From NCBI RefSeq assembly GCF_030272615.1, contig NC_081406.1:243527218-243591217 (forward strand): a stretch of 64,000 nt of DNA, read 5' to 3'. The stretch comes from Cryptomeria japonica. Lineage: Eukaryota; Streptophyta; Pinopsida; Cupressales; Cupressaceae. The notes under the pieces are model-generated. The model did no database searches. It saw nothing but the letters and a program-made list of their open reading frames with translations, and was not told the origin of the DNA. Shown here piece after piece: positions 55,790 through 64,000 of this stretch (its first letter is position 1; the number at the start of each line of letters is the position of its first letter). Both the position numbers and the translations under genes were made by a program.

Positions 55790-56543
55790 GGAGGACCTCT
55801 TTTGTAAATATTTTATCTTTTATGCTTAGCAAAACTCTACAAATTTTTTATCCCAACTAAGACTTTGGGATTTTTGTGTTTTAAATCCTATCAAATGAAT
55901 AAAGAAAATAGTTTTGTTGATCGCAAACTTTGTGTTGTATCAAGAAAATCATTTATATAATTTAATTTTCCTATGTCCATTGAATATATATTATCTTTAC
56001 TTCTTTGATCTTTAAGATATTGCTATGTGGTTAGAGAGCTCTCAAATCTTGCATAGTAGACTTTGTGCTCTTAGCATACTTGAGAAATCCGTTGATAAAT
56101 TAAGTAACTTGTGGTAAGCTTTGTATTGATGCGGTTATTTGTAGTTTAATGGATTAGGAATTTATACTTGAAGACTTTGAGATTTAAAGTAGGTTTCTAA
56201 TTGTTTAATTTGTAACGATCAGTGTGAATTAGTGTTACTTTAAAGGAGACTTTGTGCTTCTTAATAGTAACTCTTGGTGTAGTTTATTAGATTAATAGTT
56301 CTTTTCTTTAAGGATCTGAAGAGGTAGAGAAATTGTAACTAGGTGAAGGGAGAATACATAAACTTTGAAAAAAGAGAGTTATATGCCCAACACCAACCCA
56401 CAAATTTAATTTCTTATTAATTAGAGGAGAAATTTCATAGGGAACCTCCCCTTGATGAGAGGAGAGATTAATTTCTCAACACAATGTTGTGTGAATTATA
56501 TATTTTGTCATTAGTACGCTGGTGACAAAATATTCACCCAACA
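55790..56543 (+). other. R-U5 part of element H 5' LTR
   Basis: A/T-rich non-coding sequence. It ends ACAAAATATTCACCCAACA directly in front of the primer-site-like motif. Confidence 0.5.
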
Positions 56544-56544
56544 A

Positions 56545-56568
56545 TTTTTTGGCCACTCTGCTAGAGAG
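56545..56568 (+). other. Primer-site-like motif of element H
   Basis: TTTTTTGGCCACTCTGCTAG follows the inferred LTR end after one base. It has the TGG start and the layout of gypsy primer sites of the TGGCGACTCTGCTGGGGA kind. The tRNA was not identified. Confidence 0.6.
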
Positions 56569-56895
56569 TGATGTGCAACTAGTTTGTCTTTTGGATTGCA
56601 GTGTGCTTCATTGTAATTTCCATATTGTTGTTTTTCTTCAAATCATAATCTAGTTGATCGAAGTTACACTTGTGGGCAACGATTAGCAAGAATTTTTGAT
56701 CCTACTTTTGATGTATTGTAGCAATTTAATTTTCCCTTTGTGACACCTCCACAGATATTTTCTCCTTTGCAGCGGACACAAAGTTTTCCTCTATCTGCAT
56801 GGTGATCTCCTATACCAACTGAGGTGTCATGTTTGCAAGTTTCAGTTGTTCCACTTGCAAATCATTTTGTAATACCACCCTATAATCTGTTAAGG

Positions 56896-57945
56896 ATGGC
56901 TGCTCCTAGACCTTGGGGTACAACTTTTGGTCCTTTGAACTTGACTGCACCTTTGCATGAACTTCCCAAAGGTACACAGAAAAAATTACCCAAATTTTTG
57001 GGTGATGGTTCTAAACGCCCAGACGAACACATTGTTGCCTTCTACATCGCATGTGGAGTCTTAGGTGTTGAGCATGAAGATGTTTCGGTGAGACTATTCA
57101 TTGAGACTTTGCATGGAGCTACTACTGATTGGTTCTATAATCTTACGAATGCTTGTATCACAAATTGGGCAACTCTCAAAATGTTGTTTGAAGCAAGGTT
57201 CAAATCTACCGAAGATGATCATGCACTGCTGGCTCAGTTAACACAAATGAAGAAAGAACCCCAAGAAGCTATGCATAAATTTGTAGCAAAGTTCAATAGA
57301 TTGCACAATCACATTCCAGTTGCTTCATGACCCACTGTTGGGAACCTGAAATGCTTTTTCATCAACGCCCAATTGCTAGAGGTAAGTTTTCTTTTGTGAA
57401 GGAACAATCCTACAGATTTGGCCGCTGCTCAACAAATGGCTATATCGGTTGAAGATGATCTTATCCTTGCGAGTAAGATAAGGAGAGATCCTAACAAGGT
57501 TAGGAGTAATCAAGTTGTCGATGCACCTTTCTCTTCAAATAGTTCTGCTGATCCTATGATACAGAAGCTAGCAAATGAGTTGTTGGCACTTAAGAAGCAA
57601 ATTTCCTCACAAGGGAATACTTCTTATCGTGATGTTCCAAGAAGGACTTATCCAAACAATGCTTCCAATTACGCCATGCGTAATCAAAATAAATTGCCTC
57701 CTGCTCCAGAGAGGCTTGCATTGGAAGCACCACCCCAAAGTATAGCTACAAGATATTATGAAGCTGAATTAAATGATCTTCCTCCTTTTGGTGAAGAAGA
57801 TGCCAATTCGCATCAAGAAGGTGATGCAGAGTTGGCTGGTGACTCTAATATCAGGTTTATGCAATATCAAGAAGATGATACACCAGATACACATGATGGA
57901 GATGTCTTCGCAGTATTCACCCGTTCGCATGCACAGGCAACTTAG
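56896..57945 (+). pseudogene. gag: Gag of element H
   Basis: The ATG at 56896 starts MAAPRPWGTTFGPLNLTAPL. The capsid domain follows: KKLPKFLGDGSKRPDEHIVA, ETLHGATTDWFYNLTNACIT and MKKEPQEAMHKFVAKFNRLH match retrotransposon gag. It forms the particle in which the RNA is copied. TGA codons at 57328-57330 and 57397-57399 and a TAG at 57943-57945 break one continuous frame. The second half (57418-57945) is polar, with no zinc knuckle that I can see, unlike elements A, C, E and G. Confidence 0.82.
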
Positions 57946-58848
57946 CCACTTGTCATTGCGAAGAGTGATGATTCTACTCAAATTAAGGACTCTCAACATT
58001 TACCGATTTCTATTGCTAAGCATGGGACTCCCATACCAAATCCTATAAAAGACAACGCTATCTCAATGGACGCCGCAAAGGATAAAAGTGTAAGTGATTC
58101 CTCGACTGTTGTCAATTTTTCTGCACTTGCCAATTCTTCTACACATGTATCGAAGACTAGTGTACCAAGTATTTTAAATTCTCAAAATGAGAATCCAAAT
58201 CCATCTTTGATGACAAATTCCTTTCACTCATTTGATATTTTAGATCATGCTAAGAAAACCAAAATACAAATGTCTGAAGTTGAATTTTTGAAATCTAATC
58301 CAGATCAATTTGACCGTTTGGTCAAATTTGTTAAAGAAAAAGATACTACCCCTAGTAATCTTCCTAAGTCAAATTCACTTCAAAACAACTTAGTAACTTC
58401 CCCTTCTCTTGTAGAGAAGATAAAACCATTCTACATCTCTTTGTTGATAAATGGTTATAAGCTTAGTAACTATGTAATTAATTATGGGGCATCTGATAAT
58501 GTTATGCCTTCAAAAGTTGCTGATGCCCTTGGCTTAACTTTGACCAAAACATTTGGAAGGTGTTTCTCTATGGATAACAAGTAAGTTCCCTTGATTGGTC
58601 AAATCAAAGACACACAGTTTGCTTTTGCTTCATTCCCAGAAAAGAAAATTAAGATGACAGTACTGGTAGCCGATGTACCAGCCTCCTATGGTCTATTGTT
58701 GGGAAGAAATTTATGTCAAGATGTTGGGGGTGAGTTAAACATGGATATGACTGAGGCTCGTATTCCTGTTAAAGGAGTTGTCCAAAGGTTACTTCCAGAA
58801 AAAGAATCAAAATATACCGTTGTCAAGTCTGACGATCAGCAGACCTAG
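57946..58848 (+). pseudogene. Protease region of element H
   Basis: In the same frame as gag. After an S/N-rich linker the retropepsin-like domain reads YVINYGASDNVMPSKVADAL and, past a TAA at 58582-58584, VLVADVPASYGLLLGRNLCQ. The active-site triplet is N-Y-G instead of D-S/T-G, so the catalytic aspartate is lost; GAT to AAT would explain it. The stop codon positions fit glutamine codons (NK-stop-VPLIGQ and QT-stop-ILFE). Confidence 0.78.
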
Positions 58849-59574
58849 ATTCTTTTTGAATCATCGGGTATGGGTAATTATTTCATGCATGCTAATGATG
58901 GTTTAAAGGTGACTCCTAAGAGTGAAGGTGCCATTCCACTCAATAATGTTCCAGTTGATTGTGAAAGTAGTTGTGAAAGTAGTGCTATGGAATCAAAAGG
59001 ATCTTCAACTTCACAACAAGAAATTCTCAATTTTGATACCATCAGCATTGGCAGTCCAGATGATGTTTGGACACCAGAGTTTGATGGCAGTTGTTCTTCT
59101 ACCGGATCAGGAGCCGGTATTGTTATAGTTTCCCCTGAGGGTAATCTTTTCCCCTTTTCCTTCAAATTGTAGTTCGATAACACAAATAACACTGTTGAGT
59201 ATGAATCACTCCTTTTGGGAATGAATGTTTCTTAGAAGAAGGGAATCAAGAACTTGCATGCTCAAGGAGATGTCGAGTTAATAGTCTATCAAGTCAGGAA
59301 CATATATCAAACAAGGAGTGAAAGGCTACGACACTATCGCAACCTTGTATGGGATCTAATAGAAGCTTTTGACGCTTTTGATATATCTATGGTTTCTTGT
59401 GAATTCAACGACAAGGTTGACTCATTAGCAATATCAGCAACTTCTTTGGTTCCTCACAAAGATTTTTCAAGATCAACTTATGTTGTTGAGTTAGTTTTCC
59501 GGCCAAGTGTTCCTAACAACTCTGATCATTGGCAAGTATTTAATGATGATCATCATGTAATAAATTTTTTATAG
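58849..59574 (+). pseudogene. RNase H-like domain between protease and RT of element H
   Basis: This frame contains the four acidic landmarks of RNase H in order. They are EFDGSCSSTGSGAGIVIVSP, then NTNNTVEYESLLLGM, then LHAQGDVELIVYQVRN and finally NDKVDSLAIS. It resembles the extra (archaeal-type) RNase H carried by Tat elements. It lies before RT, while the usual RNase H follows RT. TAG codons at 59170-59172, 59233-59235 and 59572-59574 interrupt it; each fits an original CAG. The fold would cut the RNA of RNA-DNA hybrids. Confidence 0.75.
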
Positions 59575-60936
59575 ACTGCTAACAATTTTGATGATATGTA
59601 CTTTGAAGGTAGTCACTACCCTTCAAAGGATGCAATTGAAAGTATTGATGCAGAAACGGGAGAAAAATTTCTGCAATTAAAAGGAAACAAGATCCCCAAG
59701 GGTCTAGTTTTGCTAGAAAAGCTTTTTGACAAGCATGATCGCAATGTTAAGAAGCAAAAAATATTAGCTACAAGGTCAATGGAATATGAACAAGTAAACA
59801 TTGGGACTAAAGACAATCCAAAAATGATCAACATTGGAAAGTGTTGTTCACACGGAGAAAAGCAAAAATTTGTTGCATTATTACAGTAGTATGTTGACGT
59901 CTTGGCATACTCCTATGAAGATTTAAAGTCTTTTTGTCTCGAAGAGCTCCACCATGACATCCCATTGAAACCAGGTATTATGCCTTTCCGTTAGAAGTAA
60001 AGGCAATACAACCCAAAGATCTTCGATACTATCTTTGCTGAAGTACAAAAGATGTTGAAAGCAAGGATAATCTTCCTCATCCACCATTCTTCTTGGATAG
60101 CCAATATTGTACCTGTACATAAGAATAATGGCGAAATCATATATGTGTAGATTTCCAAAACTTGAATCAGGCATCCTTGAAGGATAATTATCCTTTACCT
60201 ATCATGGATCATGTCCTAGAAGTTGTTATTGGAGTAGAGATGATGTCCATGTTGGACGGATTTTTGGGTTATAACTAGGTAGAAGTTCTGGAGCAAGATC
60301 AGTATAAGACTGTGTTTACTACACCTTGGGGTACCTTTGCATATCGCAGGATGCCTTTTGGATTAATAAATGCAGGAGAAACTTTCCAACATGCAATGGA
60401 CTTGGCCTTCCGAAGTTTTCTTGGTAAGTTCATTGTGGTCTATTTGGATGATTTGACAATTTATTCTAAGGAACGTCAAGATCATTTTTCCCGCCTACAA
60501 CGAGTCTTAGAAAAATGTTGTCAGCATGGAATTTCTCTCAATCCCAAGAAATCTGTTTTTGGTGTCACTGAAGGCAAGCTGCTTGGGCATATTGTTTTGA
60601 AGGAAGGTATAAAATTGATGCGGAAAGGATAAAAGCTATTCGTGACCTTTCCTTGCCAACAAGTAAGACTGCTATTCATTCTTTCTTTGGTAAAGTAAAT
60701 TTCCTGCAACGATTCATTCTAGACTTTGTTGAAAAGACTTGTCATATAGTTAATATGATGAAAGGTAATTCTCTCTTCAAATGGACTCCTGAAGGAAATA
60801 AATATTTCCATCAAATCAAGGAAGCCATGGCAAATGCTCCAATTTTAGTATGCCCAGATTATACCAAAGCGTTCATTATGTATAGCTATGCATTAGATCA
60901 TACTTGTTCGGCTATACTAATGCAGAGAAATAATTA
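59575..60936 (+). pseudogene. Reverse transcriptase of element H
   Basis: The RT domain starts near 60000 (YNPKIFDTIFAEVQKMLKAR), with SSWIANIVPVHKNNGEI, then PWGTFAYRRMPFGLINAGET and the intact catalytic box VVYLDDLTIYS at 60436-60470. The thumb and connection follow (IHSFFGKVNFLQRFILDF, FKWTPEGNKYFHQIKEAMAN). Stops are at 59887-59889, 59992-59994, 59998-60000 and 60276-60278. Frameshifts near 60140 and 60615 are the only indels that alter the frame in the whole gag-pol. A proline of the NAP motif is replaced by glycine (NAGET). Confidence 0.88.
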
Positions 60937-61411
60937 AGGTTTGGAATCACCTATTGCATTCATGAGTTATCCGTTGAAGGCTCATGAGTTGAAATACTCA
61001 GAAATGGAGAAGCATGCTTTTGTCGTGGTGAAAATGGTTAAACATTCTAGGTTTTATATTATGAATTTGCATGTCATTGCTCTTGTTCCTGATGCTGTTG
61101 TCAAGTCGATTCTGACACAACAAGAGTTTGGAAATAAAAGGGCCAACTAGGTTGCCAAGATCCAAGAATATGATATGGAAATCAATCCCACTAAGTTGGT
61201 TCATGGAAAAGGTCTATGTCAGTTGATAGCTGACAACAAACCAATAGGTCAAGTGGTGCTTGAAAACAAAGGTATTAATCAAGATCTTACTCATGTTCTA
61301 TTTGTTAGTACTACTGATGAGTGGTATTCCAAATTGGCATATCTCTTAACATATGGAGATTGTCCTACTCACCTGTCAAGGAAAGAAAAGTGAACCTTAA
61401 AGCTTAAAGTA
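60937..61411 (+). pseudogene. RNase H after RT of element H
   Basis: IAFMSYPLKAHELKYSEMEK and HAFVVVKMVKHSRFYI mark the RNase H that is joined to RT in gypsy elements. The part after TAG 61148-61150 (VAKIQEYDMEINPTKLVHGK) continues it and is followed by a linker. A TGA at 61391-61393 fits an arginine codon. It appears more decayed than the extra RNase H upstream of RT. Confidence 0.78.
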
Positions 61412-62578
61412 GTGAATTTTGTCCTATGGGATAATGGTTTGTACAAGAAGGGTCTGGACGATAATTTCCTGCATTGCGTGGACAAACAACAACAAGTAAG
61501 ATTACTTCAAGCTTTTCATGATCTTGCTTGTGGAGGACATTTTTCTGCCCATGTTACTGCACACAAGATCTTGAGTGCTAGATACTATTGGCCAACATTG
61601 TTCAAAGATACATACAGTTGGGTTCACAAGTGTGAGCAATGTTAACAATTTGTTGGTAAGCCCGAATTAGCTGCGCTCCCTCTTAAACTAGTAGTAATTG
61701 AAGAGCCTTTCCAACAGTGGGGATTGGACATCATTGGACCTGTCAATCCAACATCAAGTGCAGGTCACATATATATCCTCACAGCAATGGATTACTTCAC
61801 CAAGTGGGTGGAGGCAATTCCAACTAAGCAATCTACCTCAACGGTGGTTTGTCAATTTCTGAAGGAGAACATCATCTCAAGGTTTGGTGTTCCTCATAAG
61901 ATAGTAGCTGATAACGCTTCATGTTTTTCATCTTATGAGATAATTGACTTTTGCTTTGATCATGGTATTACTCTTTCACACCCATCTGACTATTATCTGC
62001 AAGGAAATGGTTAGGCCAAGTCAAGCAACAAGAATCTGGTTACTATTATGAGGAAGCTTGTTGACGAGAAACAACGGGCTTGGCATAAAGCTATTTATGA
62101 TGCGTTATGGGCAGATCATATAACTCCAAAAAGAGCAATTGGTATGTCACCTTTTCAACTTTTGTATGGGTTGAATGTTGAGATTCCGATCATTGTGGAA
62201 CTTCTAGCACTAAAGCTCGCCAAGGCCATTGAAGATGAGACATATCAAGATTCGCTGGACAAGTGGATTATGTTTCTTTCTCATCTAGAAGAAACAAGAG
62301 CTGAAGTGGTAGACAAGATTGTTATGCACCAAAACCAAGTGAAGGCATTGTTTGATAAGAAAACAACTTCCCGTGAGTTCTCAGTTGGTGATCAAGTTTT
62401 GTTATGGGACAAGAGGAGGGAACCAAAGGGTTTGCATGGAAATTTTGACTCTTTATGGACAGGTCCCTTCACTATTCATGAAGTATGTGGCGAGCATAGC
62501 TACTTACTTGCATATGCAGATGGTACCCCGTTCTCGCTACCTCATAGCAGAGAACATTTGAAGCTCTTTTCTCAATAG
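61412..62578 (+). pseudogene. Integrase of element H
   Basis: The N-terminal zinc site is complete: FHDLACGGHFSAHVTAHKIL gives the two histidines, and WVHKCEQC the two cysteines. The core has QQWGLDIIGPVN and HKIVADNASCFSSYEI for the first two aspartates. Where the catalytic glutamate is expected (after NG-stop-A) there is lysine, as GAG to AAG would give. The C-terminal domain is clear: SREFSVGDQVLLWDKRREPK, LWTGPFTIHEVCGEHSYLLA, ending with LPHSREHLKLFSQ and TAG 62576-62578. TAA 61643-61645 and TAG 62012-62014 break the frame. Integration by this copy is impossible. Confidence 0.88.
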
Positions 62579-62740
62579 AGAGCAATGTAAAGGAAGTTGT
62601 ACTTTTTGTAAATATGTATAATCTTTTCTTTTCAATCTTTTTGTCGCCTAACTCTATAGCCCAATGGATACAGGCACTCGGAGTTCTGGATTCTACAAGC
62701 TTCAAGTGGTGCAGCTTGTTCCCCAGTTAGAGCCAACTAT
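62579..62740 (+). other. Short 3' non-coding region of element H
   Basis: The 160 bp between integrase and LTR hold no clear polypurine tract. A stretch CTATAGCCCAATGGATACAG recalls a tRNA D-arm but cannot be folded further. Confidence 0.4.
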
Positions 62741-64000
62741 TGTCCTCAATTTCAGCATGGCCAAAATCGTGAGGCAACCCTATGAAACTGTTTGTTTTGT
62801 ACCTTATGGTCTCTAGGAGAGCTTAATCGACTTCGTCGGTTAGTTCATTTTGTTTCTTGTTTTCTGTTTTTAACATTTTTCTAGTTCCTTTAAGTTTGTA
62901 GTTTTACTTGCAGTTCGGACTTTAAAGTCCAAACTGCAAGGTCTTTTTTTTATTAACTACACATCAAACTTTAAAGTCCGATGTGCGTTTATCTTGGTCT
63001 AAACCTGCAGTTCAAACTTTAAAGTCCGACCTGCAGGTGGTCTTTGTCTGCATTTCAGACTTTAAAGTCTGGCCTGCAGACTACTTGTTTGGGAAATACA
63101 TGTCGGACTTTAAAGTCCGACATGCAAAAGTTCCTAGCCTGCATGTCAGACTTTAAAGTCCGACATGCAACTGTGAGTTGTATTTAATGCCGCATTAATT
63201 GATTAATTAGGGTTTGTTTAAAGGCTTTTAAGTTAATTTTCGCATTTTTATTCCTCATTTTTGTTTGTCCTGTGCACGCCCTCCTTCGTTTTCGCTCACC
63301 TCGATTCAGTTCAGATCATTCCTTTGCTAGATTTTTCCATCTTCATTGCTGTAAGGTAGGGTTTTTATTTTATGTCTTTTTGGGTTTCTCTTTTAGGTTT
63401 GTGTTTTTTGTCATCCTCCCTTTTGTTCTTGTTTTTCTTTTCAGGTCTTGTTTTAGGAGGACAATCGGATTTTGTAGTCCGATTGTCTCCCTTGTTTCAA
63501 AGGACAATAGGACTTCAAAACCTGATTGCCCTTTGAAGTCCCCCTTCTCCAGCCACATACCAAACTTTAAAGTCTAGTGTGCAATTGGATTGAAGGATCT
63601 CCGCCTATCAGATTTTAAAGTCCAATATGCAGAATCTTAACCTTTGCATATCAGACTTTAAAATCTAATATGCAGAGGGAAGTAGGTTGACATGTCAGGT
63701 TTCGAAACCCGACATGTCAACCAGTTGTTTTCCCTTTGTAGGCACTTCGGACTTTATAGTTCGATGTGCCTTTAATCGATCCCAAGTCACACATCGGACT
63801 TTAAAGTACGATGTGCTTGTTTTAAGTTTTCCCTACACATCGGACTTTAAAGTTCAATGTGTTATTGACTTCCCCGGATTGACACATTGGACTTTAAAGT
63901 CCAATGTGTTGATGACCCATCTCAGATTTGCACATCGGACTTTAAAGTCCGATGTGCTGATCAATGTATTTTTAATTGCACTTCGAAATTTAAAGTCCGA
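62741..64000 (+). repeat. 3' LTR of element H (cut by window end)
   Basis: It is colinear with 50604-51862, including the region between palindromes 6 and 7 with TAATGCCGCATTAATTGA and a shared hydrophobic frame. It carries all 18 palindromes in the same order, the last one cut by the window end. In unit 6 this copy is complete (GCATGTCAGACTTTAAAGTC plus CGACATGC) where the 5' LTR has lost the left half. Confidence 0.9.
62909..64000 (+). repeat. Array of 18 palindromes in element H 3' LTR
   Basis: Units start near 62911, 62958, 63007, 63050, 63098, 63140, 63460, 63502, 63556, 63606, 63646, 63691, 63743, 63788, 63836, 63882, 63931 and 63977. Cores and arm types match the 5' array one by one, though each array has its own point changes. 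Confidence 0.9.

Larger units (their letters stand above)
50604..56543 (+). repeat. 5' LTR of element H, about 5.9 kb
   Basis: The start TGTCTTGGATTTGAGCACGA aligns with TGTCCTCAATTTCAGCATGG at 62741, and the two stay colinear for 1.26 kb until the window ends. The right end is placed at ...CACCCAACA because it ends in CA and is followed at once by a primer-site-like motif. A TATA box at 55783 leaves about 760 bp for R and U5. The first 1.25 kb is therefore proven LTR; the full length is inferred. Confidence 0.75.
50604..64000 (+). mobile_element. Element H: Tat-like gypsy retrotransposon with giant LTRs (right end cut)
   Basis: The 5' LTR is inferred to run from 50604 to 56543, the gag-pol frame from 56896 to 62578, and a second LTR copy starts at 62741 and continues past the window. 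The domain order is gag, protease, RNase H-like, RT, RNase H and integrase. The gag-pol frame has 17 premature stops but only two frameshifts. It inserted into the RT gene of element G; the left target duplication is probably GCTGT (50599-50603), which cannot be checked here. Confidence 0.88.

Noticed and set aside
62650-62735. tRNA-like stretch CTATAGCCCAATGGATACAG before the 3' LTR of element H
   Set aside because: It recalls a D-arm, but no anticodon arm, T-arm or acceptor stem can be paired around it.

Overview
The window is plant nuclear DNA from a repeat-rich, probably large genome. It is AT-rich and consists almost entirely of old, nested LTR retrotransposons. I found no intact host gene, rRNA, tRNA or CRISPR array. 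Plant origin is supported by plant-type Ty3/gypsy (Tat/Ogre-like) and Copia polyproteins, an antisense plant-mobile-domain ORF, and a fragment of a plant-like SPT6 gene. A conifer or other large-genome seed plant would fit, but the sequence does not prove it.

Layout, left to right. 1-4643: diverged repeats (an antisense copy of an ATCGG-rich repeat, a 33-bp tandem array, a perfect hairpin, a 166-bp tandem duplication). 4649-16050: element A, a full-length gypsy-type element with 783/782-bp LTRs and a perfect GTATG target duplication. It keeps gag, protease and the integrase C-terminus but has lost reverse transcriptase, and it carries an antisense plant-mobile-domain ORF. 16175-18493: element B, a 2.3-kb solo-LTR-like insertion (TTTAT duplication). 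19519-20785: an SPT6-like pseudogene fragment in 2.2 tandem copies. 21541-26164: nested tandem duplications running into a decayed gag-protease relic (element C). 27441-33407: element D, a minus-strand Copia element (AATTA duplication) inside an older LTR-like sequence. 34225-41048: element E, a minus-strand non-autonomous element with 1.2-kb LTRs. 42089-43251: element F, a minus-strand solo LTR (GGTAT duplication) sharing its terminus with element A. About 46380-50603: element G, a decayed gag-protease-G-patch-RT relic related to A. Element G is broken off inside RT by 50604-64000: element H, a Tat-like gypsy element with two RNase H domains and LTRs that appear to be about 5.9 kb long.

The most unusual signals are in element H. 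Each LTR carries an ordered array of 18 short palindromes built on the core GGACTTTAAAGTCC. The outer arms differ from unit to unit yet mostly stay self-complementary, and all 18 units recur in the same order in the second LTR up to the window edge. Between this array and the LTR TATA box lies a long decayed ORF of about 3.6 kb, so the U3 region appears to have encoded a protein. Shorter palindrome arrays occur in the LTRs of A and F and in the 33-bp array near 1 kb.

The stop codons in H, D and A are mostly explained by one C-to-T change from CAG, CAA or CGA, as expected from methylated-cytosine decay. The SPT6 copies show one such change directly.
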